The notes under the pieces were generated by a model. It was given only the letters and a program-made list of their open reading frames with translations, did not search any database and was not told where the DNA came from. The position numbers and the translations under genes were made by a program. From assembly GCF_028583425.1 (NCBI RefSeq), contig NC_072797.1:23780001-23844000 (forward strand): a DNA stretch of 64,000 bases. The letters run 5' to 3'. Position 1 is the first letter of the stretch. The number at the start of each line of letters is the position of its first letter. The stretch comes from Eublepharis macularius (lineage: Eukaryota > Chordata > Lepidosauria > Squamata > Eublepharidae). Of this stretch, positions 11,316 through 23,378 are shown one piece after another.

Positions 11316-13568
11316 TGTGCACAAGCTATAGGGCAAGAGCCAGAATGCTCTTAGCTTGTGGCTTTCAGCCTGTGGCCTTGAAGGGCTGCCAGCGGATAGC
11401 AGGTCAGCCCTCAATGTTTTATCTACTTCTCTCCACCGTTTTGTTAATTTAAATTCTTTCTGTAAATTGCATCAGTATTTTGGGAGGGGTAAGCCACTTT
11501 GGGTTCCCACTGGTGAGAAAAGTGTGACAAGAAATGCCCCAAATAAATAAATTAAAAAAAATATTGCACTGGCACAACATGCACTAGAGTGGAGCTGGAA
11601 CTGGTCACATAGCCTAAAAAAAAAAAATCGCCCAAGGCTGCATTCAAGGCTACGTGTACTTCCTGCTATGAATGACCAGACTTTGCTGCACTAAAAACAA
11701 ACAACCTGCATTCAGAGTGAGTGGCTCCATAAACGGTGTGAAGATGGGCGCATTCTACAAAAGCCCCTATACTACAGGCCGTACAGCTTATTTTAGTTTA
11801 GTTTAGCTTCCTTCCCTACTTTCCCTCTTTCTTTCCATGTCTTTCCCTCCCTCCCTTTTTTCCCTTCCATCTTTCTTTCCATGTCTTTCACATTTTCAAT
11901 AAAAATGTTGGTGTTGCCAGGTCCGACTCAGAAAATACCTGGGGACACCCCTTTGAGGGTGAAGCCTTTCAAAGATGTGATATCACTTTTGTCAAAGGTC
12001 AGGTGATGGCTTTTCCCAAGCTTCACCCCTTCCGATTATGTCACTTCCAGCATACTGCACCAAAACCCCACCCCTTCCTGTGATGCCACTTTCAAGACTT
12101 TCTGGTTGACGGTAGGCCACTTTCTCTGGTTGACGCTAGGCCCTCTGCCATAGTGAGTCTTGGCTGATAAACCCCAACCTCGCCTCTTCCTCTGAAGTCA
12201 CTTCAATGCATCATGTCTTGCGGCTCTCAAACATCTGACATTTATTCTATGTGGCTCTTACATTAAGCAAGTTTGGCCACCCCTGCCCTATAGAGTCACC
12301 AGGTCTCTGTGCCAATCTTTCATGGAGGAAGTGGACAGGCCAACTGTCTCTCTGGTTGAAGGTAGGCCCGTGAGTCTTGGCTGATAAACCACCATGTTAA
12401 TCCAACACATTGTTTATCTGAACAATGGCTACTTAAGAATTTCAAGGTGGCCAACTATTCTCGACATCACAGATTTTACAAAACCCGGTAAAAAAATCTT
12501 TTTATCTGTACCCATTACACATATAGTCCGGTATCTTTTCACTCCATGAATATAATGGCATTTCCCCTAATTCCTCTCCATTCATGCAGCTGTTCTATTG
12601 CTGAGCCCATCCCTAACTTCCACAACAGGATGGATTGAAGAAATCAGGGAAAGAATAGAGAAAAAACCCACTTTATGTTAAAAGTAATAACCAAGGTTTC
12701 CATCTAAAGTCCACATGAAAGACAGAAAACAACAATCAGGCCTTGGTTATACCAACTGAAACACTAAAGCCCTGCTAATCTTAAGCATGAATACAAACTT
12801 CTCTTACTTGTAAAATATTTTGCAATACCTCTATTTTTCCCTAAAGCTGCCAAACTTTCCATAAGTAGATCCATAGGAGAAGGATTCTGAGATGATGTAA
12901 AATCTTCAGCAACTGTGTCCTTGCTGAAGCCATTTTTATGTATTTACCGGAAATATTTAGAAGTCCACCTTTTCCTCAACCTTTTCCTTCAACAATCCAC
13001 TCTAGGAAGATGGCAAGTGGGATGGAAGGAGAAGGAATGAGGACAGTTAAATGTTTCTGGCCAAGCAGCACCATTCTGAAAAGAAAACGTGGCTTCTCTC
13101 CAAAATCTGAAGAGGGAAGCCCAGGAAAGATTCCAGCGGGAAGAGAGAAAGAGACAGAAAGAGGAAGAATGCAGATGTGGTTTTGCATCTGCTGGGAAGA
13201 TGCTGAAGAGGGGAAAGAGACCCGAGAACCATTCTCTCACACAGGAGACCACGGCATTATTTGCAACCCAAAATACGCAGGGAGAAGAAGGGTGGATCTC
13301 CTTCATAAACCCTGGGTGGCCTCTGATACAGGCGATGGGGAATCAGCGACCCTTATAGAAAACCGCACCCTGCGGTCCTAGCTATGACATAGAACTCCTC
13401 CCTCCCTCCCTAGTGCTGTTCACATACTTACTCTCCAGCTCAGTAGACTGGAAGCAAAACCAACCTAGGCACAGTGAACTCAGTATGAATCACAGCCCTG
13501 AAGAGGGTGCCCTCTCATGCTAAACATTTGATTTGTATTGTGGCTCCCTTGCTAGGAGAGAGGCCATG

Positions 13569-14118
13569 CACGGACAGTGCCAAGGGTTTCTGGCGCCCGA
13601 GGCTGGGGGCAGCGTCAGGTCCGTTGCTGCCCCTACATGCACACACATAGTGTGCGCACGCGCCCCAGACTGCGTGATGATGTCATCACGCAGCAAGCTG
13701 GCCCCCTCTGGTATGGTGGGTGGCTGGGATGGTGCGTGGAGGCTGCCCGCGCTCCCAGTCGGGTGCAGTGGGTGACTGGGGAGGTGCACGTGCTTCCTCC
13801 CAGCCCTCCCACTCCATTGTTCCGCACGCCACCCCGGACACCTGCTGTGCCTGGCCCGCGGCTGCTGTGCCCAGCTGGGGATGCGTGCTGGCGGAGGCAG
13901 CAGTGCAGGGCGGGAGGGCTGGCAGGCTGCAGCAGCTGCGGGCCAGGCTTGGCAGGAGGCTGGGACGGTGCGCAGGCGGCTTCCCATCCCTCCTGCTCAG
14001 CCGCCAGTGCTGCCGCTGCCAGCTCCGCAGGGCACACCCCTGCGTCCAATGCGCCCCATCTGGTGCCTCAGCGCTCGCGGCGGGGGCTGGACCTGCCTCA
14101 ATGGGCACGTCGGCCCTG
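13569..14118. mobile_element. GC-rich 550-bp hAT-like non-autonomous element
   Basis: An abrupt GC-rich block in AT-rich intron 2. The flanks share the 8-bp AGGCCATG at 13561-13568 and 14119-14126. The ends are imperfect inverted repeats: CACGGACAGTGCC on the left and the complement of GGCACGTCGGCCCTG on the right. It has open frames of up to 180 codons on both strands, but these are compositional and show no domain. Confidence 0.7.
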
Positions 14119-14669
14119 AGGCCATGCATTATTTATTGACCACATATACAGTAGGGAGAAGGTCTTGAGTCCAGCTCAACTTCTGGAATCTCCAGTTACA
14201 GAATTGTAGGTAGCAAGCACGAGAAATCCGTCTGCTGTGGAAGGACTCCAGTGGATCTAAGCTGGTATCTCTGCATGCCCATGTTGCTGCAAATCCTGAG
14301 ACAATCTGATGCTGCTCATGTGAGTGTTGGCCTTTCTTAAGGTCAGATATATGTGGTTGCTTTATACAGGATCGGTGGATTGATCCACCTGCCTCCATAT
14401 GGTCTCCTCAGACTGACAATAGCTCTCCAAGGTATCGGGCAGAGAAATGCCTTATTTGATCATTGAGCACAACTTTTTCACCTCTCCCCCCATGGCAATT
14501 TGACCTCCCGAATCTTGTTCCTGCACCCTCAGGAATTAGATTTGGTGGTGGTGGGGTTTCAGGTCATTGGTAGAGGAGAAAGCTGTGCTCCGTATGCCAA
14601 TATGCTTTCACCTGCAGAAATTATCCATGCATTCTATGCCACTATCTGGAGAGAGGTAGCTACAATACT

Positions 14670-14865
14670 TAGAACTGCCAACTCTACCTTGGGAAATTTC
14701 CAGATTTGGGTGATGGAATCTGGGGAAGGCAGAGTGTGAAGAGGGAAGGGAGTTTAGCAGGGTTGTGACACCATGCAGTCTGTCCTCTGAAACTGCCATG
14801 CATTCCAGAGATCATCTGTAATTCCAGGAGAACTCCAGGCCGCAACTGGAAACTGACAACCTTAA
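14670..14865 (+). repeat. Dispersed repeat family B
   Basis: GAACTGCCAACTCTACCTTG, GGAAATTTCCAGATTTGGGT and GAGATCATCTGTAATTCCAG; older copy. Confidence 0.7.
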
Positions 14866-14892
14866 TAAGAAGCAGTAATGTACAATCCCCTG

Positions 14893-15250
14893 AGAGCTAA
14901 ACTACCACAGACGAATTACATGAGGACGCTCATGTGAAGGGAGTCACAATGCTAGCCAGGAAGCTGAGTTTTAAAAGGCAGATCGGAAAGCTCTGTCAAT
15001 TTCCCCTCTCTACTGAGCCACAAAGATGGCTGCTCAGAGGGTTTATTTCCTCTTCCCCTCTTAGAAGGGGAGGTGAAACTGACAGAGCCTTCTGGAGGTG
15101 AAGAGGAAATAAATCCCCTGAGGGTTTGCTGTTATGTAGAGAGGGTAAATTGACAAAGCCTTCCAATCTATCTTTTAAAACTCGGCTTCCCAGCTAACAT
15201 TGCAACTCCGTTCACATGCGCATGCAATTAATCTCTTGTAGTTTAGCTCT
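14893..15250. mobile_element. Foldback element, about 358 bp
   Basis: Starts AGAGCTAAACTAC and ends with the complement GTTTAGCTCT. The arms stay alignable inward through TTTTAAAAGGCAGAT / ATCTATCTTTTAAAA and the CTCTGTCAATTTCCCC segments, so nearly the whole element is an inverted repeat. No coding capacity. The target duplication is unclear. Confidence 0.8.
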
Positions 15251-17585
15251 TAGTCTGAAACTGTTCCACTAAAGTCCTTGGGGCACCACAACTCCAGGGA
15301 CAGACTAGACCTCCAAAGTCCTAGGGAAGATCCTGCTGATCTATGCTTGAGGCTGCTAGCAGAGCCACAGGAATGGTTTGGCTCAGTCCTGGATAGCGAA
15401 GAGACCACAAGCATAGCCCTGCTTATCACATCTGTCAGCGCAGAGGCCACCCAGCTTGGACATAGGCAGTAGCATGAAAGGGGGAGTCAGTAAGCCTATA
15501 CTGCCTCTGCCATCTCCACTTCCCGTCTGAGCAGGGACTGCTGGACTCAGCTTGCTGCTCCCAGGCTGTTTAAAAGGCCCAAAGGCCCCTGACTAAATGG
15601 CTTATGGCTTGTAACCTCTATGCAGTCACAACAGTTTTATAGCAGAGAACACGACAGCTTTTCTTTCAAACGAATTATAACAAGATTGTTGTACTTAACC
15701 AAATAGTTTTAGAGTGTTTTTTTTTAAAAAAACAGATGAGACACAGGGATATCTGTGACTGGATCCCCTCAGCATGTAAAACATTTTAAAAAACGCTAAT
15801 AAAAACCACACCGGAGCCCAGTTTGCATCAGGATTGCACAAAGGGAAGAGTGGGTTTAATTTTTTCCTCCGTGTGGTTTCACTGATCACAACCAACCTCC
15901 CCTGCACTGTTATCGCCCCTCACAAGAGGAAGAAAAAGACAGGCAAAGGACGGGCTGTCAAGTTTTTTAAAAAAAATATTGAAGGCTAATAGTAGTGCAG
16001 AGGGGGAAGAGTCGGTTTCAATTGCTAAAACGACAAGCTCTTTCACTGAGCAGATTTGCATCAAGCGTCTGTGCAGCTTCTACTAGTCTTTTAAAATGTT
16101 AGAATCTAGTCATGTGTTTCTCAGTCCCTTGTCTAGTTTGAGCCTTACTCGGATTTTTTCCATACTTTGATTTAGTCGGCAGTAATATACTTTAATACAA
16201 CACTTGTCAGTTTACAAAAAGTCACAGTAAACGGCTCTCTGGCTGAAATAGCTGAACTACTTAAACTATCTGTCAGCTCAATAAACTACCCAGTCAAAAC
16301 TGAAGTTCTTGGATTTCAGCCCAGTTAGGTCCAATGAAGTCAGTAGGCCCAAGGCCTATCTTAAATCCAAAGTGCTTTGGTACAACGGGGTCGTGACAGT
16401 AAGTTTGGAGAGCGACATTTCAGCCTTTGAGTTGGTGGATCAGTTTCAGTAAATGGATTTCAGTACATCTGGTCTTTCAAACCACAAATCATTTGGACTG
16501 GAGAATTCTTGGAATAATATTGTAGATTTCAACAGGTTTTAAATCAGAATACTTCATGATAGTGTTTTGAGTGGCCTTTTCACTTGAAGTAATATGAGGC
16601 AGCCAGAACTAAAAGTAACTGAAATTTCTTGCCAGTACCGTTTGTCTTTGGGACATTGAAACAGAAGGCAGAAGTACCATTTCATCTCCTTTCTTACTGT
16701 ATTTCATACTGGTCCATACTATCTTACTTTCTCCCCTGCTGGAGCCTCAACTAAAACCCACACAGTCATATCATTTAAATAGGGATGCCATGTGGTGGTA
16801 GGGTAGCCAAGTCCCTCTATCCTTCTGCCAGGAGGGCTGGGGACCTGGCAATTACCTTGTGCTGTCAGTATGTTGATCTTCATGTGCATGCGCACTGCAG
16901 CCAGCGTGATGACATCACTTCCGGAAGTGATGTTACCATGCCGGCTGCGAGAGTGCTCCTGCACTCCACACGGGGCTGATTCAGTCCATTTGGGGCCCAA
17001 ATTGGCCCCAAACGAAGCGTGCGAACACTCCTGTGGCTGGCACAACGACATCACTTATGCAAGTGACATCGCCATGCTGGTTGGGAGCGTGCACACAGCA
17101 CGTGTTCCTGAGGTGCCCACCGGAGGTGGACAACCTCCGGGAGTTTGCTACCTCCCGCTGATTGCTGGGCAATTGGTGGATGAGGGGGCAAATCCCCAGG
17201 GGTTTGCCCACCACTAGTGGGCACCTGGGAACCCTATGTCGTGGCCTAGCATCCCTGGGAGCTTTGAGTTGGGCAAGGGGAAGAAATGGCATAGAACTAC
17301 ATGCTGACATTATGTCTGGGCAAAAACTGGATGTAATGTCAGTGCGTCAAGTGACCCTTAGAAACTCTATAGTATTACCGCAGAATTTCTACTGGGTACC
17401 TTGCTTCCTTCATCTTGCACAGACCAGACATATGTATCTGCAATATATCTTAACACAATACTGTGCACAGGTCTAACTAGGCAAGATGAAGATCAACTGA
17501 AATATCATCCCAGAGAGGCTGACGGACAAAGAGCGGGTGCCAGTTTCTTTTCCCTTTTAGAGCTAGTAACAGGCTGGGATGTCTG

Positions 17586-17986
17586 CAGGGCTTTTTTTCT
17601 GGGAAAAGAGGTGGTGGAACTCAGTGGGTTGCCAGCACAGGGGGCAGCTCTTGGCAGAAGGTGGTGCCCCTGGTACCACATGTGTGCACACAAAGCGCGT
17701 GCATGCTCCCAGGACCAATGATGTCACTTTGGGTCAGCTGGAACAAGGGGGGAGTTTTTAAAAGTTTAAATCACCCTTGGCGAAAATGGTCACATGGCAG
17801 GTGGCCCCGCCCCGATCTCCAGACAGAGGGGAGTTTAGATTGCCCTCCATGCCGCTCCAGCGGCGTGGAGGGCAATCTAAACTCCCTTCTGTCTGGAGAT
17901 CAGGGGGTGGGGCCTCCTGCCATGTGACCATTTTCAAGAGGTTCCGGAACTCCGTTCCACTGCGTTCCAGCTGAAAAAAAGCCCTG
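17586..17986 (-). mobile_element. Foldback hAT-like MITE (family F), long copy 3
   Basis: Opposite orientation to the other copies and 401 bp long. Between the terminal TGGAACTCAGTGGGTTGCC segment and the foldback arm it has about 140 bp not present in the 248-260-bp copies (about 17633-17780). Flanked by GATGTCTG (17578-17585) and GATGTATG (17987-17994), 7 of 8 matching. It may represent a longer ancestral form. Confidence 0.85.
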
Positions 17987-19827
17987 GATGTATGCATATG
18001 TGCCAGTTTTGGGCAGCAAAACCACGTGGAATGAAAGGGTTAAATTTCCTTTTTCTTGGTGCTGTGCCCCTAGCCCAAACTGGGCCTTTCCTGTGACTGC
18101 CACTGAAAAAAAAAATCTGGGAAGATCTGATAATATCCTGCCTATGTTACACCCTATGTCTACTCATGGCTTGCATCTTTTATGGCTGGTTTGTATTTCA
18201 GTTGTGTCCATAATAAGTAGAAACATATTATCGGCAAAGTTTCTTCATATTATTTGCCTGCCAATCAGTTTGGTCACGGCTGAAATTGGGGAAAGGGAGA
18301 ATATATTTTCTGGATTTCAGCCTTTTCTTTCCTTTAGCCCCCCCCCCCCAAGACTAAGTTGTTTTGTTGAAAAGTAAATCATCCTCAGCTTGAATTTATT
18401 TGTAAGCCAGTAAGACCTGTTAGGCAACAGAGACTCATTTTCCATCTTAGCATATAATAATTAGAACAAAATGACCCATTATTATACTGTGAATCCAATG
18501 AGACTTTGGGGTAAACTACTCATTTTGATCCACGGGTATGGCGAAGGACTGCAAGTTCAAAATCTGGCAGATTAAAAAGTAGCTATTTCTGGAAGTGAAT
18601 ACTTCTAGAATAAAATTAACGGAAGAACATAAGAAAAGTCTGGTGGATCTAAGTAAAGTCCGTTCAGTCTAGCATCCTGCTTTCCACAGAGGCTTACCAG
18701 ACACTCTGGAAGACCTACACAGAAGCCAAATCTTCCTGTTGTCACTCGTTAGCAGTTGTTATTGTAGCCCTGTACACGGTACAGTGAATGCACATAGAAC
18801 TTGCATGTACAAGCATACAACTGTTCTCATCAGAAAGAGACAACAGGTGTTCACTTTGCAAATGAAACCAGAGACAAGTATCTGGATGTATGTGGGGTTT
18901 CGATCACACATTCAGCTGTCTGGGCACTAAATGTAACAAAAAAAATCAAATATACACTGCATACAGATTGTATGCGCATTCACTCTATCGTGTGAACAGG
19001 GCCTCTGTCTTGTCCACTGATTGTCTTGTCCTTCATGAATTTACTGTGAAATCCCAAGCAGAGTTACTCCAGTCTAGGCCCATTGATTACCATGCTTTGG
19101 ATTGCACCGCAAATCTCTCCTTAAAGCTGGTGTGGTGGCAGCGAGTTCATCAAGTTAATTACGTGTTACATGAAGAGGGACTTTTAAAAACCTGTCCTGA
19201 ATGTACTGCCTATCAACTTTGCTGGAGGTCAACAAGTTCTAGAATTTGTTACATGCCAAATATGCCATTTACTTGCAGTAGTCCTACTGCTTATACTTCA
19301 ATATTTTTATTCTATGAGATGCTTCTCACAGCCCAATTAAACTAAGATGACCTATTGTGATTTATAAGGATTTGAAATCAACACGCTTGGCCTTTTCCTC
19401 CTTGACCCACAAGTGATCTTTTCCTTTGGGGAAGAAATCACACATTGTCCAGGAGCAGAAGTTGCTGCATCACCCTCATAATTAAAGATAGTTCATATAT
19501 GCAGCAGCAGCATACATCTAGCAAACATAGTCGGGCTTGTGTGTGCCTGTGTTCACAAGTGCTGGAAATATATAGGTCCCAGGTTACATGCAACTGACCC
19601 AGAGGTATCTTCCACACAGGGTCAGGATTTTGTGCGTTTCCCCATTGTTGGTGTAGCTGCAGATCAAATGCAGCAGCAACAAGGCTTCCATATGGCAGGT
19701 TTCCCCATAGTTTCCTGCCCCAGACTCCCAAAAATTGACATCCCCCCTTCCCTGGGCCACCAGGGCATTGGTATTTAAAAAAAAAACAAAAAACCTGGTA
19801 CTAAAATGTCAACAGACCATTGTACCG

Positions 19828-19996
19828 ATTGTTGTAGCGGTTTCTTTGAATTTCCAGCTTTCATTTTTAAAAAAGTCTCCAGCCCCTTCCCTTTCAGAGA
19901 TTTGCCTTTTCCCTTTATATCTCTGCAACGGAAGGGGCTAGAGACTTGCTTTTTAAAAAATGACAGCTGTGAGTTCAGAGAAACTGCTACAATGAC
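19828..19996. mobile_element. Foldback element, about 169 bp
   Basis: TTGTAGCGGTTTCTTTGAA at the left pairs with TTCAGAGAAACTGCTACAA at the right. Inner arms match through TTTAAAAAAGTCTC / GAGACTTGCTTTTTAAA and CCAGCCCCTTCC / GGAAGGGGCTAG. Confidence 0.75.
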
Positions 19997-20845
19997 AGTA
20001 TTTTGATATAACAATACAGCAATATTCTAGTATGGATGTCTAAAAAAATGGAAAGCCCCTCCTCCAGTGGCTAGGGCGAGGGGCAAGAAACTAGCTGTTG
20101 TTTAGCAGATCCTATGTAGGCCCTATCAGGGAATTCTTCTTCCCAAGCAAGAGCCATCCTAACCAGGTTGGGATCAAGCTACACGGGACACTGAAGTTTT
20201 GCAGCTGAAATTCCAGATGTGTAATTTGGCTCTAAAGAAGTGGCTGTGATGAGAAAGTCCTTGATCAATTTCTCCCCTATGCTGTTTTGTCAATTAAAAT
20301 GGGCTCCTTTGGACTGCTGTAGCGCTGGCAGGGGGGAGAAAATGACAGGTATCTGTATTGCGTCTGTCTTTTTTCTACACTGGGCTTAAAGATGACATGG
20401 AGGATATTTTCAATGGTAGGTATGGCATGGGAAGCAGAAAAAGTAACCCCTCCCCCCATTCCCCAGTGTCACAACATTAATCCATGTTGGATTACTCCCA
20501 TGGCTCCTTTGTAGGGCCAAATTGTGCATTAGGAGTTCCATCATGGAACTCGACCACATGTCGTTTCAGTCTGGGGTGTAGGAATGATCAATACATGTGA
20601 ACTACCGACTCTCAGCCCCACTGACGCCAGAGAGAATGAGACAGACTCGTCCTCTTGAACCCTGATGGGCTGATATTGACGTTACAGGTCTCTTTTTGCC
20701 TTAGTGTTCTATTTCCTTTGGGTTGGGAAAGTAGCAAGCTTTGCAGGAACGCTGGATACCAAGCCTTTGTAGTGGGACAACAGATAGTACGTCTAGCGTT
20801 CAGATGATGCGGAAGTGGCAATGAGGAAAGGGAACTTTGTCTTAC

Positions 20846-21017
20846 AGTCCATTGGGCCAGCAAAAGGAGTCAGCAGCCTGTTGGAAGAGTGCTCTTCTTC
20901 AGTCCCTCCTGGCACTGAGCGGGCCTTCTCAGAAGGTGTCTTACCAGCGGGAAGAGGAAAGGTGGAGACAGAGTTGAGTAGCACCACGCAGACAGCCACC
21001 ACATCCCATAACTTCAT
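20846..21017 (-). CDS. GDNF: GDNF exon 2, coding part: signal peptide and propeptide
   Basis: The first coding exon starts at ATG 21017 with M-K-L-W-D-V-V-A-V-C, nearly identical to mammalian GDNF. Residues 1-19 form a hydrophobic signal peptide, with cleavage expected before F20 (F-P-L-P-A-G-K). The exon carries 57 full codons plus one base (T at 20846) before donor GTAAGAC. Joined to CG of exon 3 this makes TCG (Ser), giving P-M-D-S-N-M-P-E, matching the mammalian S-D-S-N-M-P-E junction. A second donor, also GTAAGAC, follows base 20945 inside the exon. Using it removes 99 nt (33 residues) in frame and joins P-L-P-A to A-N-M-P-E, the counterpart of the shorter mammalian pre-beta form. The exon itself begins at 21043, after a branch-like CTAAT and a pyrimidine tract ending CCAG, so it holds 26 nt of 5' UTR. 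This start was chosen because the open frame upstream crosses the acceptor. Confidence 0.97.
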
Positions 21018-21043
21018 CTTAGATTTCCTTCCAGCACAGGACC
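21018..21043 (-). other. GDNF: GDNF exon 2, 5' UTR part
   Basis: These 26 nt lie between the exon 2 acceptor and the ATG. In the main frame they would read (G)-S-C-A-G-R-K-S-K, resembling the G-A-A-A-G-R-D-S/F-K that precedes MKLW in longer mammalian isoforms (recalled from memory). The stop TAA of a short upstream ORF lies at 21021-21019, one base before the ATG. Confidence 0.85.
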
Positions 21044-22202
21044 CTGGCAAAGGAGACACGACATTAGCTTCTGCCTCTTCCGCCAAATTCTATTTATATG
21101 CCTGTCGCCCACCCCTGTCTCAGCGGTCTGTTGTAAACAGCAAGCATCCTGGGGCTAGAACCCAGCCTTTTTTCTGGCATTCTGCGCCACACCAAGCACA
21201 GAACCCGTGCTAAATCTAACGACAAATTCTGTATGCTCAACAGTCCTAGCACAACTGGAAGTGCTAAAATTACTCCTTGCTCTCTGCCTGTGCTAAGTGA
21301 AACGGTATCGTATCCCCACGATCTCTTCCGCATGCGCGAGACGCGGCACAAGGTATTTCTGCTGATACAATTTCAAAGCTCAATGAAATGAAACCATGCA
21401 AACCATCTGTTGCACATTTATATGCACAGTGTAATTTTGTTAAAAATTATATTGGAAGTGCTAGGAGTTGATGCAGCTGTTGAGTTACTTGCTAGCGCCA
21501 ATGGAATGGCGCTCAGTACACTCTCCTTCTGCTCATGGATCCAACCCTATATTCATTACTAGTGGTAAAAACTCCACGGTCTCTGTGTGACTCAGCAGCA
21601 GTCAGGGAGTAATCAAGGGTGGGTGAGTAGGTTGGCTCCATAAAATCTGGCGAACAGACCCAAGAATGTCTTCCACGAGGAAGAATACTTCCCCCTGCTG
21701 TCATTCTCAGCTTTAAACCAGAAGAGATGTTTAGAAATTTTTGACTGGCTCTTCCCAACTTACTGACAGCCAAGTTCCAGCTGCATTGAGAAGGGAGATT
21801 CTAAGTCTGTCCCCTACATACAGTTTGACCGATCATAACCACTCTTCTCATACTGCTATTAGCCTTGGAAAGAAACCAGATGGAAAGAGTGGTAGGTGAA
21901 ATAAAGCAGGGGTGAAAGGTTCAACACCCCCTGGTGTGATCTGAATCAAGGGCAAACACGGCTGCAATTAAAAAGCCAAACTAGGTCAAAATTCAGAGCA
22001 GGAGATCAATGAAGAGCTGGTACCAGAAAGGCCTTTTTGGCACAACTGAAAATATACATCTTAACATGACTGACAGCTGACACTGATTAATAACCCATAA
22101 AGCTTGTACAGCCCCAAAACTGGTTGTTGGTAGTCCTTTATTAGGAAGTAATAAACATACCTAGCAGCGCTCAGTGTGGTTGTTTTAGTGCACTGGCATA
22201 AA

Positions 22203-22440
22203 TATTCAGTAACATTTATTTATTCATATCTCACTTTTCTCCCAAGTTGAGAACTCAAAGGGCTTAGAACTATATTCTCTCCTCCTCTGTTTTCCCACAA
22301 CAACCACCTTGTGAGGAAGGCCAGGCTGGAAGCTTGTGATGGGCCCAAGGTCACCCAGCTGCTTCCATGACAGAAGTGGGAATCTGAACCTGGGTCTCCC
22401 AGAATCATGGTCCAACACTTGCCACTACACTACTACTCAT
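22203..22440 (-). mobile_element. tRNA-headed CORE-type SINE
   Basis: CCCAAGGTCACCCAGCTGCT core and GAACCTGGGTCTCCCAGA box B region, in reverse orientation, with an ATTTATTTATT end. Diverged from the copies at 23131 and 52137. Confidence 0.75.
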
Positions 22441-23130
22441 CTGTGCACAGTTCACACATGCATTAATGGCAACTCTAGATTTCCCTTTCTGCAAAGCGTC
22501 TCAGTCCCATAAAAAAAAAAACACCTTTGCCCACCATTCCTTTCACATACTAGTTATTCTAGCATCTCACCTGCCTCTTCATTATACAGTAACTTCAAGA
22601 TTTCATTTTCTTTTTTCCGTTCCATATTGAGCCACATTTGGCTTTGGAGCCATAAGTTGCAGATCCCCACCCTAGTGTCTGACCTGGGTTAATCCTCACA
22701 AACAGGTTAAACCAATCCCACTGGTTTTCAGTCTCCATCCAGGTTTTCTCTTTCTCCTTGTCTGGTGGTCTTTATGGAACTGTGAGTACTGTGATACAGT
22801 TCAATGTCATCCGTCAACACAATACACTGCCAATAGACTACACTTTTCACATTTTTTGCTTACTTCTCAAGGGAATAAGCCCGAACTACTGCTGAGCACT
22901 GGCAGTGGTCCTAAAACTTCCATAAAATAGATCAAGCATTGTGGAATACCTTTATTAGGACCAAGGAAAATGTCACAAGGTAATGAGCTAACTTTCAAGT
23001 CCGCCAGAACTCTTTATCAGGCTGGTGTTAAGCAAAAACAAAATAAAACCCTCAAATCCAGAAACAAAGGGGTGTAAGTTGCTACACATAGAGCCAGTGT
23101 GTAAGTTGCTGGCACATGGGAACCAGTTTG

Positions 23131-23378
23131 GTGTAGTGGTTAAGAACATGGGACTCAAATCTGGAGAACCGGGTTTGATTCCCTACTCCTCCACTTGAAG
23201 CCAGCTGGGTGACCTTGGGTCAGTCACAGCTTCTACTTCTCTCAGCCTCACCCACCTCACAGGGGTGTTTTGTTGTGGGGATAATAGTAACATACTTTGT
23301 AAACTGCTCTGAGTGGGTGTTAAGTCATTCTGAAGGACGGTATATAAATTGAATGTTGTTGTTGTTGTTGTTATTATA
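23131..23378 (+). mobile_element. tRNA-headed CORE/MIR-like SINE
   Basis: GTTTGGTGTAGTGGTTAAGA head, GGTTTGATTCCCTACTCC box B, GTGACCTTGGGTCAGTCACA core, and a (GTT)n tail. Near full length. Confidence 0.88.

Larger units (their letters stand above)
5856..20845 (-). other. GDNF: GDNF intron 2
   Basis: About 15.0 kb between donor GTAAGAC (after 20846) and the acceptor before 5855. It is densely populated by MITEs, SINE fragments and a Bov-B 3' end, listed separately. The stretches 8.1-9.0, 12.3-13.5, 15.3-16.7 and 18.1-19.0 kb show nothing recognisable beyond short A/T runs and small repeat pieces. Confidence 0.85.

Noticed and set aside
12938-13381. 147-codon plus-strand open frame as a gene
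   Set aside because: Lies in GDNF intron 2, antisense to the gene, overlapped by open frames on both strands; no domain and no splice or promoter evidence.
13577-14139. Protein-coding gene in the GC-rich block
   Set aside because: Open frames exist on both strands with no recognisable motif, and the block is bounded by an 8-bp duplication and inverted ends.
21018-21086. Alternative GDNF start 23 codons upstream of MKLW (in the genomic open frame)
   Set aside because: This ATG at 21086 lies upstream of the exon 2 acceptor at 21044, so it is intronic; the extension is not in spliced mRNA.
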